Assembly: GCF_008011855.1 (NCBI RefSeq) | Contig: NZ_VOUX01000033.1 | Location: 1,736,001-1,800,000, forward strand | Source of the DNA: Serratia bockelmannii | GTDB lineage: Bacteria > Pseudomonadota > Gammaproteobacteria > Enterobacterales > Enterobacteriaceae | Direction of reading: 5' to 3' | DNA: 64,000 nucleotides | In this document: positions 29,020 through 38,930 of the stretch, in pieces | Position numbering within the stretch: the first letter of the stretch is position 1 | How the letters are laid out: each line of letters begins with the position of its first letter | Program-made: the position numbers and the translations under genes | The notes under the pieces: model-generated | Told to the model about the DNA's origin: nothing | Databases searched by the model: none | What the model saw: the letters and a program-made list of their open reading frames with translations, nothing else

Positions 29020-30426
29020 TCAGAATTCCCGCTCATCATTTTCTGATGAATAACCACGCCGTGGTTCGATATCGCTTCCCAGTTTTACTTGATAATCATC
29101 TACGGAAAACTTTATCCCTTTCAGGCGCTTAACCATGATGTTCTCCAGATCCAGTGCCAATACAAATTTTGATTCATTGGTCGCGATCTGTCTTGAGCTA
29201 AAGGTGTTGTTTTCTATTGTCTTTATTACCCTCCTGATTTTTGGGTTAAATCCATAATAAGGAACATCATTATCATCCTCACCTTCATATTCAAACAGGG
29301 TTACAGCATATTGTGAGTCTTTACCCCCAGAGTCTGAGTTTTTTATTTTTGCGGATTTATTGAACAACACAATATTGGTTTTATCAATGTCTTCATCGTT
29401 ATCATTTACCTGAGTCGATTTAAACGTTATGCCATCAAGGTCAAATCCCTCGTATAATCCAAGGTATTCCGCCACCGCTTGCGTCATGAGGTACTCATGG
29501 CCATTAGCGCCATTCAACACAGGGATCGTCAGTTTATGCGCTAACGTTTTTAAAAATCGGATTTTTTCCCTGACCTGAAGATGTTTCGGGTCAAATTTAC
29601 TGACCCCTGCAGGGGGGATAAAATTCATTGATGAAAGATCAAGTATCCTTAAATCACGCAAGGGGCGAAACTGGGCGACGATGACCCAGCTGCCAACTAC
29701 CGGTCGGATCTCTGCCATCGCCGTTTCAGGCGATAGGGAGCCATAAAAGACAGGTACACCTAGGGCATTCATACGCCCAGATTTTGCGCTATCGGGTGGT
29801 GGTGGTCCTAGGTAACGTTCTGGCTGAGCCAGCGCCTTTTCTACCTCACTGATTTCTGTAAATGACCGTGCACGATAAAAAACATTTACATGCGTATAGG
29901 ATTTTATTGCCGAACCGCTCTCATCTGTGCGCATTGTATGAATATCTTTAAACAACTCATCAAGAAAGATTTTCGCATCTTTATTAAAAAAACGAGACTC
30001 GTGCTTTAATGACCGCGTGATCTCTTCCCATTTGGCATCATAATTACCGCGTATACTTTTGATGGGAACAAAAGTACTATCACATTCATATTTTGCTTCG
30101 TTATCATAATAATAACTATCGATTAACGGATTGCTCTGCATGGACTCATAAATATCGGCAGCGATATTAAAATCGACACCCAACTCTTCCTCTATTATAA
30201 ATGGTGCCTCTTCCCCCCTAGCATTGCCTACATAATCATACCCACCCTGTTCATAATAGGTGTCGAACATAGTGTCGATCCATTCGCCGATTTGTTCGAT
30301 ACTGACGTTTATCAACTTTCTTTGGCAATAACTGCAATTTTTCTTTCGATTTCCTTCATTTTTTATTCTGGCCTTGACATGTTTATCCGGCACACATCGA
30401 TAACATATAAATCTTTCTTCTAGCAT
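29020..30426 (-). CDS. HEPN/RES-type protein (possible NAD-targeting toxin)
   Basis: A 468-residue protein. The N-terminus has a paired-cysteine ribbon (CYRC and CSYC, about residues 7-32) and a helical region typical of HEPN/RES N-terminal domains. From about residue 180 comes a RES-like core: VFYRARSF, then FYGSLSPETAMAEIRP and LRDLRILDLSS. RES domains degrade NAD, and most act as toxins with an Xre partner; no such partner is adjacent. ATG 30426 with GGTGGGTGA upstream is preferred to GTG 30438. Enzyme activity is inference from family. Confidence 0.7.
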   Translation of the reverse strand: MLEERFICYRCVPDKHVKARIKNEGNRKKNCSYCQRKLINVSIEQIGEWIDTMFDTYYEQGGYDYVGNARGEEAPFIIEEELGVDFNIAADIYESMQSNPLIDSYYYDNEAKYECDSTFVPIKSIRGNYDAKWEEITRSLKHESRFFNKDAKIFLDELFKDIHTMRTDESGSAIKSYTHVNVFYRARSFTEISEVEKALAQPERYLGPPPPDSAKSGRMNALGVPVFYGSLSPETAMAEIRPVVGSWVIVAQFRPLRDLRILDLSSMNFIPPAGVSKFDPKHLQVREKIRFLKTLAHKLTIPVLNGANGHEYLMTQAVAEYLGLYEGFDLDGITFKSTQVNDNDEDIDKTNIVLFNKSAKIKNSDSGGKDSQYAVTLFEYEGEDDNDVPYYGFNPKIRRVIKTIENNTFSSRQIATNESKFVLALDLENIMVKRLKGIKFSVDDYQVKLGSDIEPRRGYSSENDEREF

Positions 30427-31319
30427 AATTTCACCCACCTGTATTTATTCATGCTGGTTGTTGTTGCAGGAGTCAAGACGTCACCAGGATGAGTTCAGCA
30501 ATGTTTCGCAACCAATCATACAACGCTTTACCTTCTTCCATCGCGGAGTCAATGTTGATCTCCCAGCACGTTACGGTTCCCCGAACTGTTGTATCTCATG
30601 TAACATAGTAACCAGCGTGCCATACTTGTCCTCAATGATCACTCGGCGGCTATAGGTCAGGTAATTTACCCTTTGCCTAACTCCACCATAACATGTGAAT
30701 GAACAGTGGGTTCTTTGTCCTCCCGATCACTCTGGACTGCCTGCATATGGATAATTAGGAGCTGCAGCATCGTGTCCGAGTCTCGTATATAGTGAGCAAG
30801 GAGCCTGCTGGCCAGACCTCAGCAACCGTACGGGAAATCGTTCAGTTTCTGCCAGTAACCCATCGAAACATTCGTGTGACCTGATGTCAGCAGCAAGCAC
30901 CAGGGCTTTGTGGAATGCATGGAGAGGTCATTTGAAATCTTGAGTTATTTGTTCATCTTCCCTTTCTTTCATTCACCTGCATTCTCACCGGCAGACACGC
31001 GTCATATACCGACTGATACCACTCAGCGACCTCCCTCCCTCGCTGGCGAGCCCTAAATGCCCGCTTAACCTGGAAGAGTGGGGTTATGGTGCGGGTGCGC
31101 TCCGATCGTGGGCGAGTTGAGTTCATCATACTGCTGGAACAACGAATACTAATATCACATATAATCAATAACTTAAATACACCTTATCTCTTTTCATGCG
31201 CAGAGCCTAAAAAGACAATACTCAGATCAAATATCCTATGCATAAAGCGTGTGCCGGGTAACGTCAGTATTGCTACCCTGTCGTTTTGAACCGAGCGTCG
31301 CCGGAGTGCAACCAGCCCA
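30427..31319. other. Gene-poor stretch with possible relics
   Basis: About 890 bases with no supportable gene. Composition is mixed and several short frames end quickly, as expected for insertion scars. I could not identify a parent family. Confidence 0.4.
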
Positions 31320-31338
31320 GCGAATGATAATCTCTTGA
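31320..31338 (+). promoter_or_regulatory. Candidate Fur box upstream of microcin gene
   Basis: AATGATAATC (31323-31332) inside a 19-mer matching the Fur consensus at about 12 of 19 positions, 33 bp upstream of a predicted -35 element. Several enterobacterial microcins are iron-regulated. Confidence 0.35.
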
Positions 31339-31370
31339 TGAAAAACTTAAACTTTCCTAACAATTTCCCC

Positions 31371-31400
31371 TTGAAACCTCACGTTGTGTGGGTTAATAAT
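31371..31400 (+). promoter_or_regulatory. Predicted sigma-70 promoter of microcin gene
   Basis: TTGAAA (31371-31376) and AATAAT (31395-31400) are separated by 18 bases. Both match the consensus at five of six positions, 56 bp before the microcin ATG. Confidence 0.55.
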
Positions 31401-31455
31401 TAGTCGCTTTACATAACTTTACACGCTGTGGTTTCATCATCAAAAGGAGTTGTTT

Positions 31456-31812
31456 ATGAAAGTTATTGATCCATCTATGCTCTACCATGTTTCTGGTGCA
31501 GGAAATTTTGGGGATAACCGTGATGGTGGCGGCCGAGTCAACAACAATGGTGGCAGCAATCGTGGTCACGATTCTGGGCGTGATGCAGCCCAAGCGGCAG
31601 CTGCGGCGACCGGAGGCGTTATCGGAGGGATGCTCACTGGACCGGGGGCACCATTGGGCGCTATTGTGGGTACCGTTGTCGGTGGTGTTCTTGGCGGAGC
31701 CGGTTTTGATGCCGCATGGAATGCCACTCACAGCAACAACGGTGGTAACGACCGTGGTGCCTTTGGCGGTGACAGCAACAAAAACAGTGTTAATGGACAG
31801 TGCCACTGGTAA
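31456..31812 (+). CDS. Class II microcin precursor, Gly-rich (microcin 1)
   Basis: A 118-residue precursor with a short export leader MKVIDPSMLYHVSGAG, in which the VSG(G/A) end fits the double-glycine leaders cut by C39-peptidase ABC exporters. The mature part is Gly/Asn-rich. It has a hydrophobic small-residue core (TGGVIGGML...GTVVGGVLGG) like microcin V, then DAAWNATH and a hydrophilic tail with one Cys near the end (QCHW). Start 31456 has AAAGGAG upstream. A small membrane gene, CPBP protease and exporter follow. Confidence 0.82.
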   Translation: MKVIDPSMLYHVSGAGNFGDNRDGGGRVNNNGGSNRGHDSGRDAAQAAAAATGGVIGGMLTGPGAPLGAIVGTVVGGVLGGAGFDAAWNATHSNNGGNDRGAFGGDSNKNSVNGQCHW

Positions 31813-31867
31813 TGCGGTGATGGCCGGGGATATCTCCCGGCCACTCGAAGGAGGAGCTCATTTCGCT

Positions 31868-32059
31868 ATGAAGAAATTTATCCGAGTTTTTTTTCTTTTT
31901 CTATTTTGTCTTACCGTGGTCAATGTTATTCAAAGCGCTGAACTTAAAGGGCTTTTAGTGATAAAAAACCTGTGCTACTCTGTCGTTATAGCGCTAGGCT
32001 ATGTCTTTGTGACCAGTGAATGGTGGAAAAAAAATGTGCTGAAACTCAGGAAAGACTGA
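31868..32059 (+). CDS. Small two-TM protein, likely microcin 1 immunity
   Basis: A 63-residue protein with two hydrophobic segments (about 4-22 and 31-50) and a basic C-terminal end, WWKKNVLKLRKD. Microcin V-type immunity proteins are short inner-membrane proteins encoded just after the precursor, so the role is inferred from size, topology and position. The GGAGG at about 31848 is rather far (about 14 bases) from this ATG, so the true start may differ. Confidence 0.65.
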   Translation: MKKFIRVFFLFLFCLTVVNVIQSAELKGLLVIKNLCYSVVIALGYVFVTSEWWKKNVLKLRKD

Positions 32060-32089
32060 TGGGTGGAGGCCTTGTTTTCGATGCTGACG

Positions 32090-32740
32090 CTATGAAAAGT
32101 AATAGCTGGTCGCCATGATGAAACCATTCATCAGCATATGCAGCAATACCGGCATAGCCACTCCCCTCGATAAAATGCGTGCAGCAATCAAAAGTAGTGA
32201 CACCAGCGTCAGGATCACTAGCGTGCGTATATCCGAATACTGAGTATGCAGAATGGCAAAAACAACTGACGTCGTGAGCGCAGACCAATAGATACTGCCT
32301 TTGAATACCTGCAACAACCCACTGAAAAGGCACCCTCTGAATACCATTTCCTCGTAAATGGGAACGAGAAAGACCAACAGGATGGTGTTCGCCCAAAATA
32401 CGCCCCCCCTTACCGCTTCTTGTTCGGTCATCCAGCTTTCTGCTTTCCTAATCCCCAAAATATAGGCGCCTAGGTATTGGAGCAGCAGAATGAATACCGT
32501 GAACGCAATCATTAACCGCCCGTTAATTTTTCCCATGCCCATACCATGCTCTTTGCTAAAAAAGGCCACATATAACGGGACGATGAGGCCGAACTCGAGG
32601 AGATATAGAACGGGTAACACCAGACCTGTTTGCACAAACGCGGCGTTATCGCTCAGAAACCAGGGGTAAAAGGTCAGGCCCACCATGAGAAGAACCAGCG
32701 CAAAACAGGCCAGCGTAAATGCAAAGCGTGATTTATTCAT
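32090..32740 (-). CDS. CPBP-family intramembrane metalloprotease
   Basis: A 216-residue polytopic membrane protein with about six to seven hydrophobic helices. CPBP (CAAX protease / bacteriocin-processing) motifs are present: YEEMVFRG near residue 130, FAILHT near 162 and HMLMN near 200. In bacteriocin loci these proteins often give immunity or assist processing. Its start overlaps the end of the exporter gene, so it is the last gene of a leftward operon hlyD-like, ABC exporter, CPBP. Confidence 0.85.
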   Translation of the reverse strand: MNKSRFAFTLACFALVLLMVGLTFYPWFLSDNAAFVQTGLVLPVLYLLEFGLIVPLYVAFFSKEHGMGMGKINGRLMIAFTVFILLLQYLGAYILGIRKAESWMTEQEAVRGGVFWANTILLVFLVPIYEEMVFRGCLFSGLLQVFKGSIYWSALTTSVVFAILHTQYSDIRTLVILTLVSLLLIAARILSRGVAMPVLLHMLMNGFIMATSYYFS

Positions 32741-34851
32741 TGATCCGCCTTGTGGGTCAGAACGATGACGCGATCGGCCGAGGCAATGGTGGTTTCGCGG
32801 TGGGCAATAATCACCCGTGTAATGCTGAGTGCCTTAATCGCCTGATTCACCTTCGCTTCACTGTCCTTGTCCAGCGCACTGGTCGCCTCGTCCAGGAACA
32901 AAATCGCCGGTTTCTTATAAATAGCCCGGGCAATAAACAGGCGTTGCTTCTGTCCGCCGGATAATCCTTCCCCCAGTTCGCCGATCAGGGTTTCATACCC
33001 CATAGGCATTTTCATGATCACTTCATGCAGATAGCTGGCACGAGCACAGGTTTCCATCCAGGCGTCATCTACCTCGTCCACGAACCCGCAAATATTTTCC
33101 CGGATTGAGCCAGAGAACAGTTTGTCGTCCTGCATCACGCAGGCGATCATCTTGTGGTAGTTGTTGATGCCGAGCTGCCGAATATCGACGCCGTTCACCT
33201 CAACCTTCCCTGAATCAGGAGGAAACAGCCCGCACAACACCTTCATCAGCGTGGTCTTGCCTGCCCCGGACGGGCCCACGATGGCCACGCTTTCTCCCGG
33301 TGCAACGTTGATGTCCAAGGCATCAAAGACCGCCGGTGACTGGCTGTCGTACCGGTAGCTCAGGGCATGGGTAGACAACCCCATCGGTTGCATTCCCGAG
33401 ATATATGGGAGGTCAGGCTTGCGATCTTCCCGTGGATGCAGGGCAATATCGGCAATTCGTTCGTTATGAAGGCTCATCATGCGCAGCTGCAGTAGAAACG
33501 CCGTCAGAGACCCGATACGATCGGAGAACTGGCCCCGAAAAGCACCGAACGCGACGAACATGCCGATAGTCATTTGATTATCAATAACCAGACTGGCTCC
33601 CAACCACAGAATAACAACCTGGTCACAGGCCGCCACGAAGGTGTTGATCCCGCCAAACAGCATGTCCATCCGGGTGATCCGGATACCGGTATTGATGCTG
33701 TCGATTTCAAGATTTAGCCAGTGAGCGATGCGGCGTTCCGCCATGCCCTGCATCTTGACGGTGGCGATACCGTACAGCGTCTCCATAAAATAGGAACCTG
33801 CGCGGGCATTTCTCACCAGCGCCTCTTCGGACAGCTGGCGATAATACCCGTAAGTCAGCAGGCGCATCAGCACATAAAGCGCGGTGAACGCGATCACCAC
33901 CCAGGTCAACCAGCCACCATATAGCACCATCATCACCAGCACGCCAATCACCATGATACCGTCCATGATGGCGCCGACAATACTGGTGGTGAAAGTGCTG
34001 CGCAGCGTATCCAGTGAACTGAAGCGTGACTGAATGTCACCCAGCTTACGCCGTTCAAAGTAACCGAGCGGCAGGCGCAACAGGTGGGTAAACAGACCGG
34101 ATTGCCACTGCACGTTGATGAGCGTCGACATGACCAGTCCGGACCAGGCGCGCACCATGCCAATGGCAGCTCGCAACAGGATGAACAGCATCAGCCCCAC
34201 GCAGATGAGCGTCAGTAACCCGCGATCCCCGGCAGGAATAGCGTGATCCATCACCAGCTGCGTGCCGATGGGCATCACCAGGTTGATGGTTTCGAACACC
34301 AGAGACAGGCAAAAGATTTTGCCGAGCGCCCCCTTGAGCCCGTGTACGCTGCCAATCAGCGTGCGAAGATGAATGCGGTGGCGAATGCTGTCGGCGGTGA
34401 ATTCGCTGCCGGGCCAGGCCTCAAGCGCTACGCCGGTGAAACTGTGCGACAGTTCCGTCAGGCTTATGACCCGGCGTCCGCGCGCCGGATCATGCAGCAC
34501 CGCGCGGTGACCGTTGACGCTGACCAGCACCACGAAATGGTTGAATTCCCAGTGCAGAATGCAGGGCAGTTTCAGCGCGTTGAGTTCGTCCAGATCCAGA
34601 GACAGGGGACGGGTGCTCAACCCTAGTTGCTCGGCGATACCGGTCAGTCCAACCAGTGTTGCACCGCGGGTTGACAGGTTGAACTGCTGGCGCAGCGCGA
34701 TCAGGTCGATGTTTTTTCCGTAGTAACCGCATATCATCGCCAGACAGGCCAGCCCGCATTCCGACGACTCGGTCTGGTGCACCATGGGAACCCGGTGACG
34801 TAGCCGCAGATCCAGTTGGCTGACCAGCTGTTTGAATGCAGGCTTACTCAT
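32737..34851 (-). CDS. C39-peptidase ABC exporter (CvaB-like)
   Basis: A 704-residue peptidase-containing transporter that cuts double-glycine leaders and exports the peptide. The N-terminal C39 peptidase has its catalytic Cys about 32 in [11 protein letters not shown], a His in [11 protein letters not shown] and an Asp in LHDPARG. A six-helix membrane domain spans about 165-420. The ABC domain has Walker [10 protein letters not shown] near 525, signature [10 protein letters not shown] and Walker [13 protein letters not shown]. It overlaps the membrane-fusion gene upstream, and would use the host TolC. Confidence 0.95.
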   Translation of the reverse strand: MSKPAFKQLVSQLDLRLRHRVPMVHQTESSECGLACLAMICGYYGKNIDLIALRQQFNLSTRGATLVGLTGIAEQLGLSTRPLSLDLDELNALKLPCILHWEFNHFVVLVSVNGHRAVLHDPARGRRVISLTELSHSFTGVALEAWPGSEFTADSIRHRIHLRTLIGSVHGLKGALGKIFCLSLVFETINLVMPIGTQLVMDHAIPAGDRGLLTLICVGLMLFILLRAAIGMVRAWSGLVMSTLINVQWQSGLFTHLLRLPLGYFERRKLGDIQSRFSSLDTLRSTFTTSIVGAIMDGIMVIGVLVMMVLYGGWLTWVVIAFTALYVLMRLLTYGYYRQLSEEALVRNARAGSYFMETLYGIATVKMQGMAERRIAHWLNLEIDSINTGIRITRMDMLFGGINTFVAACDQVVILWLGASLVIDNQMTIGMFVAFGAFRGQFSDRIGSLTAFLLQLRMMSLHNERIADIALHPREDRKPDLPYISGMQPMGLSTHALSYRYDSQSPAVFDALDINVAPGESVAIVGPSGAGKTTLMKVLCGLFPPDSGKVEVNGVDIRQLGINNYHKMIACVMQDDKLFSGSIRENICGFVDEVDDAWMETCARASYLHEVIMKMPMGYETLIGELGEGLSGGQKQRLFIARAIYKKPAILFLDEATSALDKDSEAKVNQAIKALSITRVIIAHRETTIASADRVIVLTHKADQ

Positions 34852-36118
34852 TGACCGGCCCCGTCGCGCTGTGTTTCATGTCGTAGAACGGCGACAGCAT
34901 CCATTGATAAATCCTCCTTTTTTCCAGAAACAGGGTGCTTTGCGCTTTCATGCCGTTTTCCAGGCTCAGACGTTTACCGTCATAGGCAATGGCCTGTTTT
35001 TCCGGAATGACAATCACCTTGTAGTACGGCACGGCGGCGGTCAGCGCCGCTTTGGGCGCCCCCTGATAGGTCAGCATTTCCTGCGGTGAGGCCGGGGCTT
35101 TGGAGATGACGGACACCGTACCGGCAAACTGGCCGAACTTTTCCGCCGGGAAGGCGTCATAACGTACATTGACCTTGTCACCGGCAGCAATGTAGGGGAT
35201 GGCATCGTTAGGTACCCACAGCACCAGGGCGTAGTGATCGATGTCGTGGGGGATCACTTGCAGCAGACTGTCCCCCACGTTGACCATCTGGCCAACCGTG
35301 ACGCTCAGAGAATCGATGCGGCCATCGGCCAGCGCACGAACGATGATCGCTCCACCGGCATCGATGTTGAGCCGCTCCTTCTGCAGCTCGTAGCGCTGCA
35401 GCTCCATCTGGTAGATCTGGTTGTCGAAGTTGGCGGCCTGGGTATGGATCTGGCTTTCCAGCGCGGTGATCTGCAGTGCATTCTGTTCGTTCTGGCCGGA
35501 TAGGCCCAGCAAGTTGTTCTGCTGCTGGTAATACAGCGCCACCTGGTTGGTGAGCTGATCCTTGTTGATCAGTCCCTTGGTCTGATAGTGTCGGTAGTTC
35601 TCCATGTTCTCCTTCATGATGCGTATCCCTTCCTGAGCACGCCGAAGGATGTCGGTTGAGCGTGAGAACGCGGCGGTATATTGCGCCTTCTGTTTTTCCA
35701 GCATAGTGAGCGTGGCCTGCTTGCTGCTTTCCAGTCGGCTGATAATTTGCGCAATGCGTGCCAACTGGCCATCGATATCCCGTTGCTGGTTATCGCTGAC
35801 TACACCACTACGTGTGCTTTTGCTGACGTCAATCTGGTAAATGGGCGCTCCGGCGGTGATCACCTGCCCTTCGGTGACAAATTGTTTGACCACTACCCCT
35901 TGAACCGTGGAGTAAACGTTGGCCGCGCGGGGATAGGTGCTGATCTCGCCGGTCACATTGATCCGCCGGGTATAGGTACCGGCGACCACGAAGGTGAGAA
36001 AAGCAATGAGAAAAAACAGGCAGAGCCCTGCCGTGAGCCAAAAGGGAATGCCAGGAAGTAGGAGCGCCCGGCCACGCCATTTCATTTTCTGATTATCGAT
36101 CGCTTCCTGGCGAAACAC
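34844..36118 (-). CDS. HlyD-family membrane-fusion protein (CvaA-like)
   Basis: A 424-residue periplasmic adaptor linking the ABC exporter to outer-membrane TolC. One N-terminal membrane anchor lies at about residues 22-47 ([20 protein letters not shown]), followed by a lipoyl-like half, a long periplasmic coiled-coil (about 130-255) and a beta-barrel end. Its stop overlaps the exporter start by eight bases. It heads the leftward export operon, divergent from the second microcin unit. Confidence 0.93.
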   Translation of the reverse strand: MFRQEAIDNQKMKWRGRALLLPGIPFWLTAGLCLFFLIAFLTFVVAGTYTRRINVTGEISTYPRAANVYSTVQGVVVKQFVTEGQVITAGAPIYQIDVSKSTRSGVVSDNQQRDIDGQLARIAQIISRLESSKQATLTMLEKQKAQYTAAFSRSTDILRRAQEGIRIMKENMENYRHYQTKGLINKDQLTNQVALYYQQQNNLLGLSGQNEQNALQITALESQIHTQAANFDNQIYQMELQRYELQKERLNIDAGGAIIVRALADGRIDSLSVTVGQMVNVGDSLLQVIPHDIDHYALVLWVPNDAIPYIAAGDKVNVRYDAFPAEKFGQFAGTVSVISKAPASPQEMLTYQGAPKAALTAAVPYYKVIVIPEKQAIAYDGKRLSLENGMKAQSTLFLEKRRIYQWMLSPFYDMKHSATGPVNE

Positions 36119-36444
36119 CTTGTTGCTTCCTTATAAAGAGAGGGGGAATTTAGTCCTGCCCTATTATGCCGTCAACAATTCGTTAAACACCAGCATTGTG
36201 GTGAGCTGGTGTCACTAGATTATTGAGCAATATACGGGATAAAACTCTATCGTGGAGTGTTCGGCATTCAAGCTATGTTCAGCCAGCGTCTCCTGCAGCT
36301 CACGTTAACTGAATGCCACATTTGCAGTGCCAGTGTACCTCTCACAGGACGATGTTATGCAGAAAAATCGCCTTAGAGGGATTCATACGCTGCTCCCTCT
36401 GTTCAACTAAGGCATTACCCTATCTCTGCATGATATTTTCGACA
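36119..36444. other. Divergent promoter region of the microcin locus
   Basis: AT-rich spacer between the export operon and the exported-protein/microcin 2 unit. It holds a small hairpin ACCAGC...GCTGGT (about 36191-36212). No gene is seen. Confidence 0.45.
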
Positions 36445-36473
36445 TTGCCTCTTGAACCCGATTTGTTTATAGT
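36445..36473 (+). promoter_or_regulatory. Predicted sigma-70 promoter of microcin 2 unit
   Basis: TTGCCT (36445-36450), 17 bases, TATAGT (36468-36473). It predicts transcription from about 36480, which makes the ATG at 36483 too close to be the start. Confidence 0.55.
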
Positions 36474-36506
36474 GCTAAGGTAATGAATAAAGGGAACTCG
36501 AGGGTA

Positions 36507-36920
36507 ATGGAACTTACTATGCGAATTTTAAAACTTCTTATTCCATTCTTGATATTACACTCTTCTTTTCTGAAGGCAGCTGAAAACACAGAGTATGAAA
36601 TACTGAAAAAGGCATCTTTTTTTTCGCTTGGAATGAATGGCTTTGCTGGTAAAATAAGTGACGGTGAAATGGCATATAACGCCATTCTGAATAAGAATAA
36701 CTCAAAAGACATTTTCATTAGGTTGGCAAAAGATGAAAAAGCCACTCCAGAAGCCAAGCTATATGCTGCTTGCGGCCTAATCAAGTTATCTTATCGCGAA
36801 ATGGACACTCTTTTTCTTCCATACAAGAAAAACAAAATCACCTTACTCAAAGGTGATATATTAAGACGTGTTTCATTTTACGATGAATACACGTCAGTAT
36901 TGAAGCATGGATGTGAGTAA
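36507..36920 (+). CDS. Hypothetical exported protein of the microcin locus
   Basis: About 137 residues. An N-terminal signal peptide (MRILKLLIPFLILHSSFLKA, cut before AENTEYE) is followed by a helical domain with two Cys (AACGL and a Cys next to last). I do not recognise the family. It lies just before the microcin 2 gene, overlaps its leader region, and has the same low GC, so an immunity or accessory role is possible but unproven. ATG 36507 or 36519 are alternative starts. Confidence 0.6.
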   Translation: MELTMRILKLLIPFLILHSSFLKAAENTEYEILKKASFFSLGMNGFAGKISDGEMAYNAILNKNNSKDIFIRLAKDEKATPEAKLYAACGLIKLSYREMDTLFLPYKKNKITLLKGDILRRVSFYDEYTSVLKHGCE

Positions 36921-36948
36921 TAAAATATTTTTTATAAGGAAATTATTA

Positions 36949-37203
36949 ATGAAAGAGTTAACAGGTAACATGTTAGCATCAGTAAGCGGCGGATTTGTAA
37001 CTGATGGTCACCGTGAATCCACAAATGTAGTCGATCAACGCGGTGTTGATAACGGGACTTATATCGATGCAAACGGGACATGTTGGGCCCCAGGAACGCC
37101 ATCAAGTGTAATGTATCCTAATGGCGGTGGGCCTTCTTGGGGGAGTATGGTTGATTTTTGCCTAAATAAAGGCTTATCAGCAGATTGCAATGGTCATTTC
37201 TGA
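36949..37203 (+). CDS. Double-glycine-leader microcin precursor (microcin 2)
   Basis: An 84-residue precursor. Leader MKELTGNMLASVSGG is a clear double-glycine leader, leaving a mature peptide of 69 residues that begins FVTDGHRES. The mature part has three Cys (NGTCWAP, DFCLN, ADCNG), is rich in Gly/Asn/Ser and lacks a long hydrophobic core, so it differs from microcin 1. AAGGAAATT precedes ATG 36949. The adjacent C39 exporter could process both peptides. Confidence 0.78.
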   Translation: MKELTGNMLASVSGGFVTDGHRESTNVVDQRGVDNGTYIDANGTCWAPGTPSSVMYPNGGGPSWGSMVDFCLNKGLSADCNGHF

Positions 37204-37550
37204 TAGTTAATCATTCCCTGAATATCACAGCCGCCTTGCCGAGGCGGCTATTCCCACTTCCTTTAGCTTTTTCAGTCAGCGCATCAACGGCCAGTTTGTA
37301 TTTTATTTTCGACACAACCCCACTGTAATTAGACACTCTGCATTGTGTAAAATCCCTGCGTTATCATGTTTGTGCTCAGTCCGATACCGAACGACGGCCG
37401 CACACGTTGTTTGCGGAGAAGATCAGTATAAGGAGAATGATACATAACTGTGAGAATGAGGACTCTATTGGGGTGTTCGGAAACAAGGGGAGATACGGCG
37501 ACAAGAGCTTTGTTATCCCCTCCCCAACCGGAGAGAGGACAACGATTAAT
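37204..37550. other. Spacer with terminator-like hairpin
   Basis: AGCCGCC (37229-37235) pairs with GGCGGCT (37243-37249) shortly after the microcin 2 stop and may end its transcript, though the T-run is poor. The rest has no supportable gene. Confidence 0.5.
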
Positions 37551-38675
37551 TTATCTCTTTGCGGGAGGGGGATATTTCTCGTAGGTGTCTTCCAGCGCCT
37601 TGCGGAGATACAAGTACTCTTGTGTTTCCTGATTGTCTCCCCACACCTTTACTTCCCAGATGTGATTATTATTTGCGTCGCGTTTTTTTATAAATGATTT
37701 CGATGGATTGCCGCAGTAAGTATCGATGTACTGGCGGAACTTCTTGTCGCTGTATCCCGACAAATTGTCTTTGGTGTGTTCTTCGGGATACCATTCCCCC
37801 TGTTTGGAAAACACATTTTTTACCTGGGAAGGAAATACCCGACCCAATGAGATTTTCTCCATGTGGTTATCATCGACCGTAACGCCATGCATATATACCC
37901 CGGTGGTGCGTTGAGCCAGCTCGTTGATAAATTTGAACACCAGTTTAAGTTGCTCACGGCATCTGTTGTAATTCCAGCGCTGGAATTCACACAGCTCATA
38001 TTTGTCGAATTCCACATCACCCACTTTGTGGGGGTATTTCAGCAAGAATCCCATTCGCAGGTTATGCTTATGATCGTCGTGTTCTTCCGCCGCCGCAAAA
38101 CTGACTCCTGCGCGCTTTATGACGTAAATGTCAAGTTTGCCGTGTTCAATCCGACGCTGAATAAGCGACACCGCCATTTGCTCGGTGTTTTTATACCAGG
38201 TAAGGCTGTTATTTTCGTAAATTTCATCTCCCCGTCCATTGAGCCAGGTGAGCCTCACACCAAACCATTCGCTAATCTCGGCCAGCATTTCTGGAGTAAT
38301 GAGGTCGAGCAAGGCATCGCGGGACTTGAGCTTAGAGAGAGTTACCCCCCGGTGCTTCAGCAACCGGCTAATCTCCAATGGTGTGAGGTTGTGACTTTCA
38401 AACAACATCATCAATCGATCGTACATTGTGTCGATGACATTTTTCTGCGGTGTGGTTTCAACCGATACCACACCATCCACCATGATGTTGATCAGCTGTG
38501 AGACGGAGATACCTAAGTTTTCGCTCTGAACCTGGAGATACGCCCGTGTCTGGGGTTTAAGCCGAATAGACGTGATCTCTTTACGACCGTCATCCATTTC
38601 CTTGCTTTGCGCTTGTGCCGTTTTGTTGCCAAACGCGATAAGCGCTTGGACCAGCTTGCTCAGTGAGTGCATCAT
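37551..38675 (-). CDS. RHH-domain protein with additional helix-turn-helix-like region
   Basis: A 374-residue protein. Residues about 33-75 (EITSIRLKPQTRAYLQVQSE and LGISVSQLINIMVDGVV) look like a ribbon-helix-helix DNA-binding fold. About 95-150 (LTPLEISRLLKHRGVTLSKL...LAEISEWFGVRLTWLNG) resembles an Xre-like helix-turn-helix with a following WLNG. The rest is unrecognised. It is divergent from the large NTPase gene with 255 bp between them, so it may regulate that gene. Confidence 0.6.
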   Translation of the reverse strand: MMHSLSKLVQALIAFGNKTAQAQSKEMDDGRKEITSIRLKPQTRAYLQVQSENLGISVSQLINIMVDGVVSVETTPQKNVIDTMYDRLMMLFESHNLTPLEISRLLKHRGVTLSKLKSRDALLDLITPEMLAEISEWFGVRLTWLNGRGDEIYENNSLTWYKNTEQMAVSLIQRRIEHGKLDIYVIKRAGVSFAAAEEHDDHKHNLRMGFLLKYPHKVGDVEFDKYELCEFQRWNYNRCREQLKLVFKFINELAQRTTGVYMHGVTVDDNHMEKISLGRVFPSQVKNVFSKQGEWYPEEHTKDNLSGYSDKKFRQYIDTYCGNPSKSFIKKRDANNNHIWEVKVWGDNQETQEYLYLRKALEDTYEKYPPPAKR

Positions 38676-38930
38676 TCGCCCCTTGTAATCTATCGTATTT
38701 CATTTTTCACATTAATAAGAAAGATAACCTATCAATCGAATAAACTCAATACATTCGATTACTTTATTGGTTTTGTTGGTTGATCTCGGTAGCGAGAACT
38801 GAAAACCGGAAGCCGGCTCTCATCATTACATGTGCCTAGACAGCCTCCTTCTGTATACCTTTGGCTTTGTTATCTTTTCTGTTTTCAGGCGATATAATGC
38901 CTATTAAACAAACAATGTTGGGTGAACAAC

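Noticed and set aside
31466..31860. Long frame overlapping microcin 1
   Set aside because: The first two thirds are the +1 shadow of the microcin gene; only the end from 31868 looks like a real small membrane protein.
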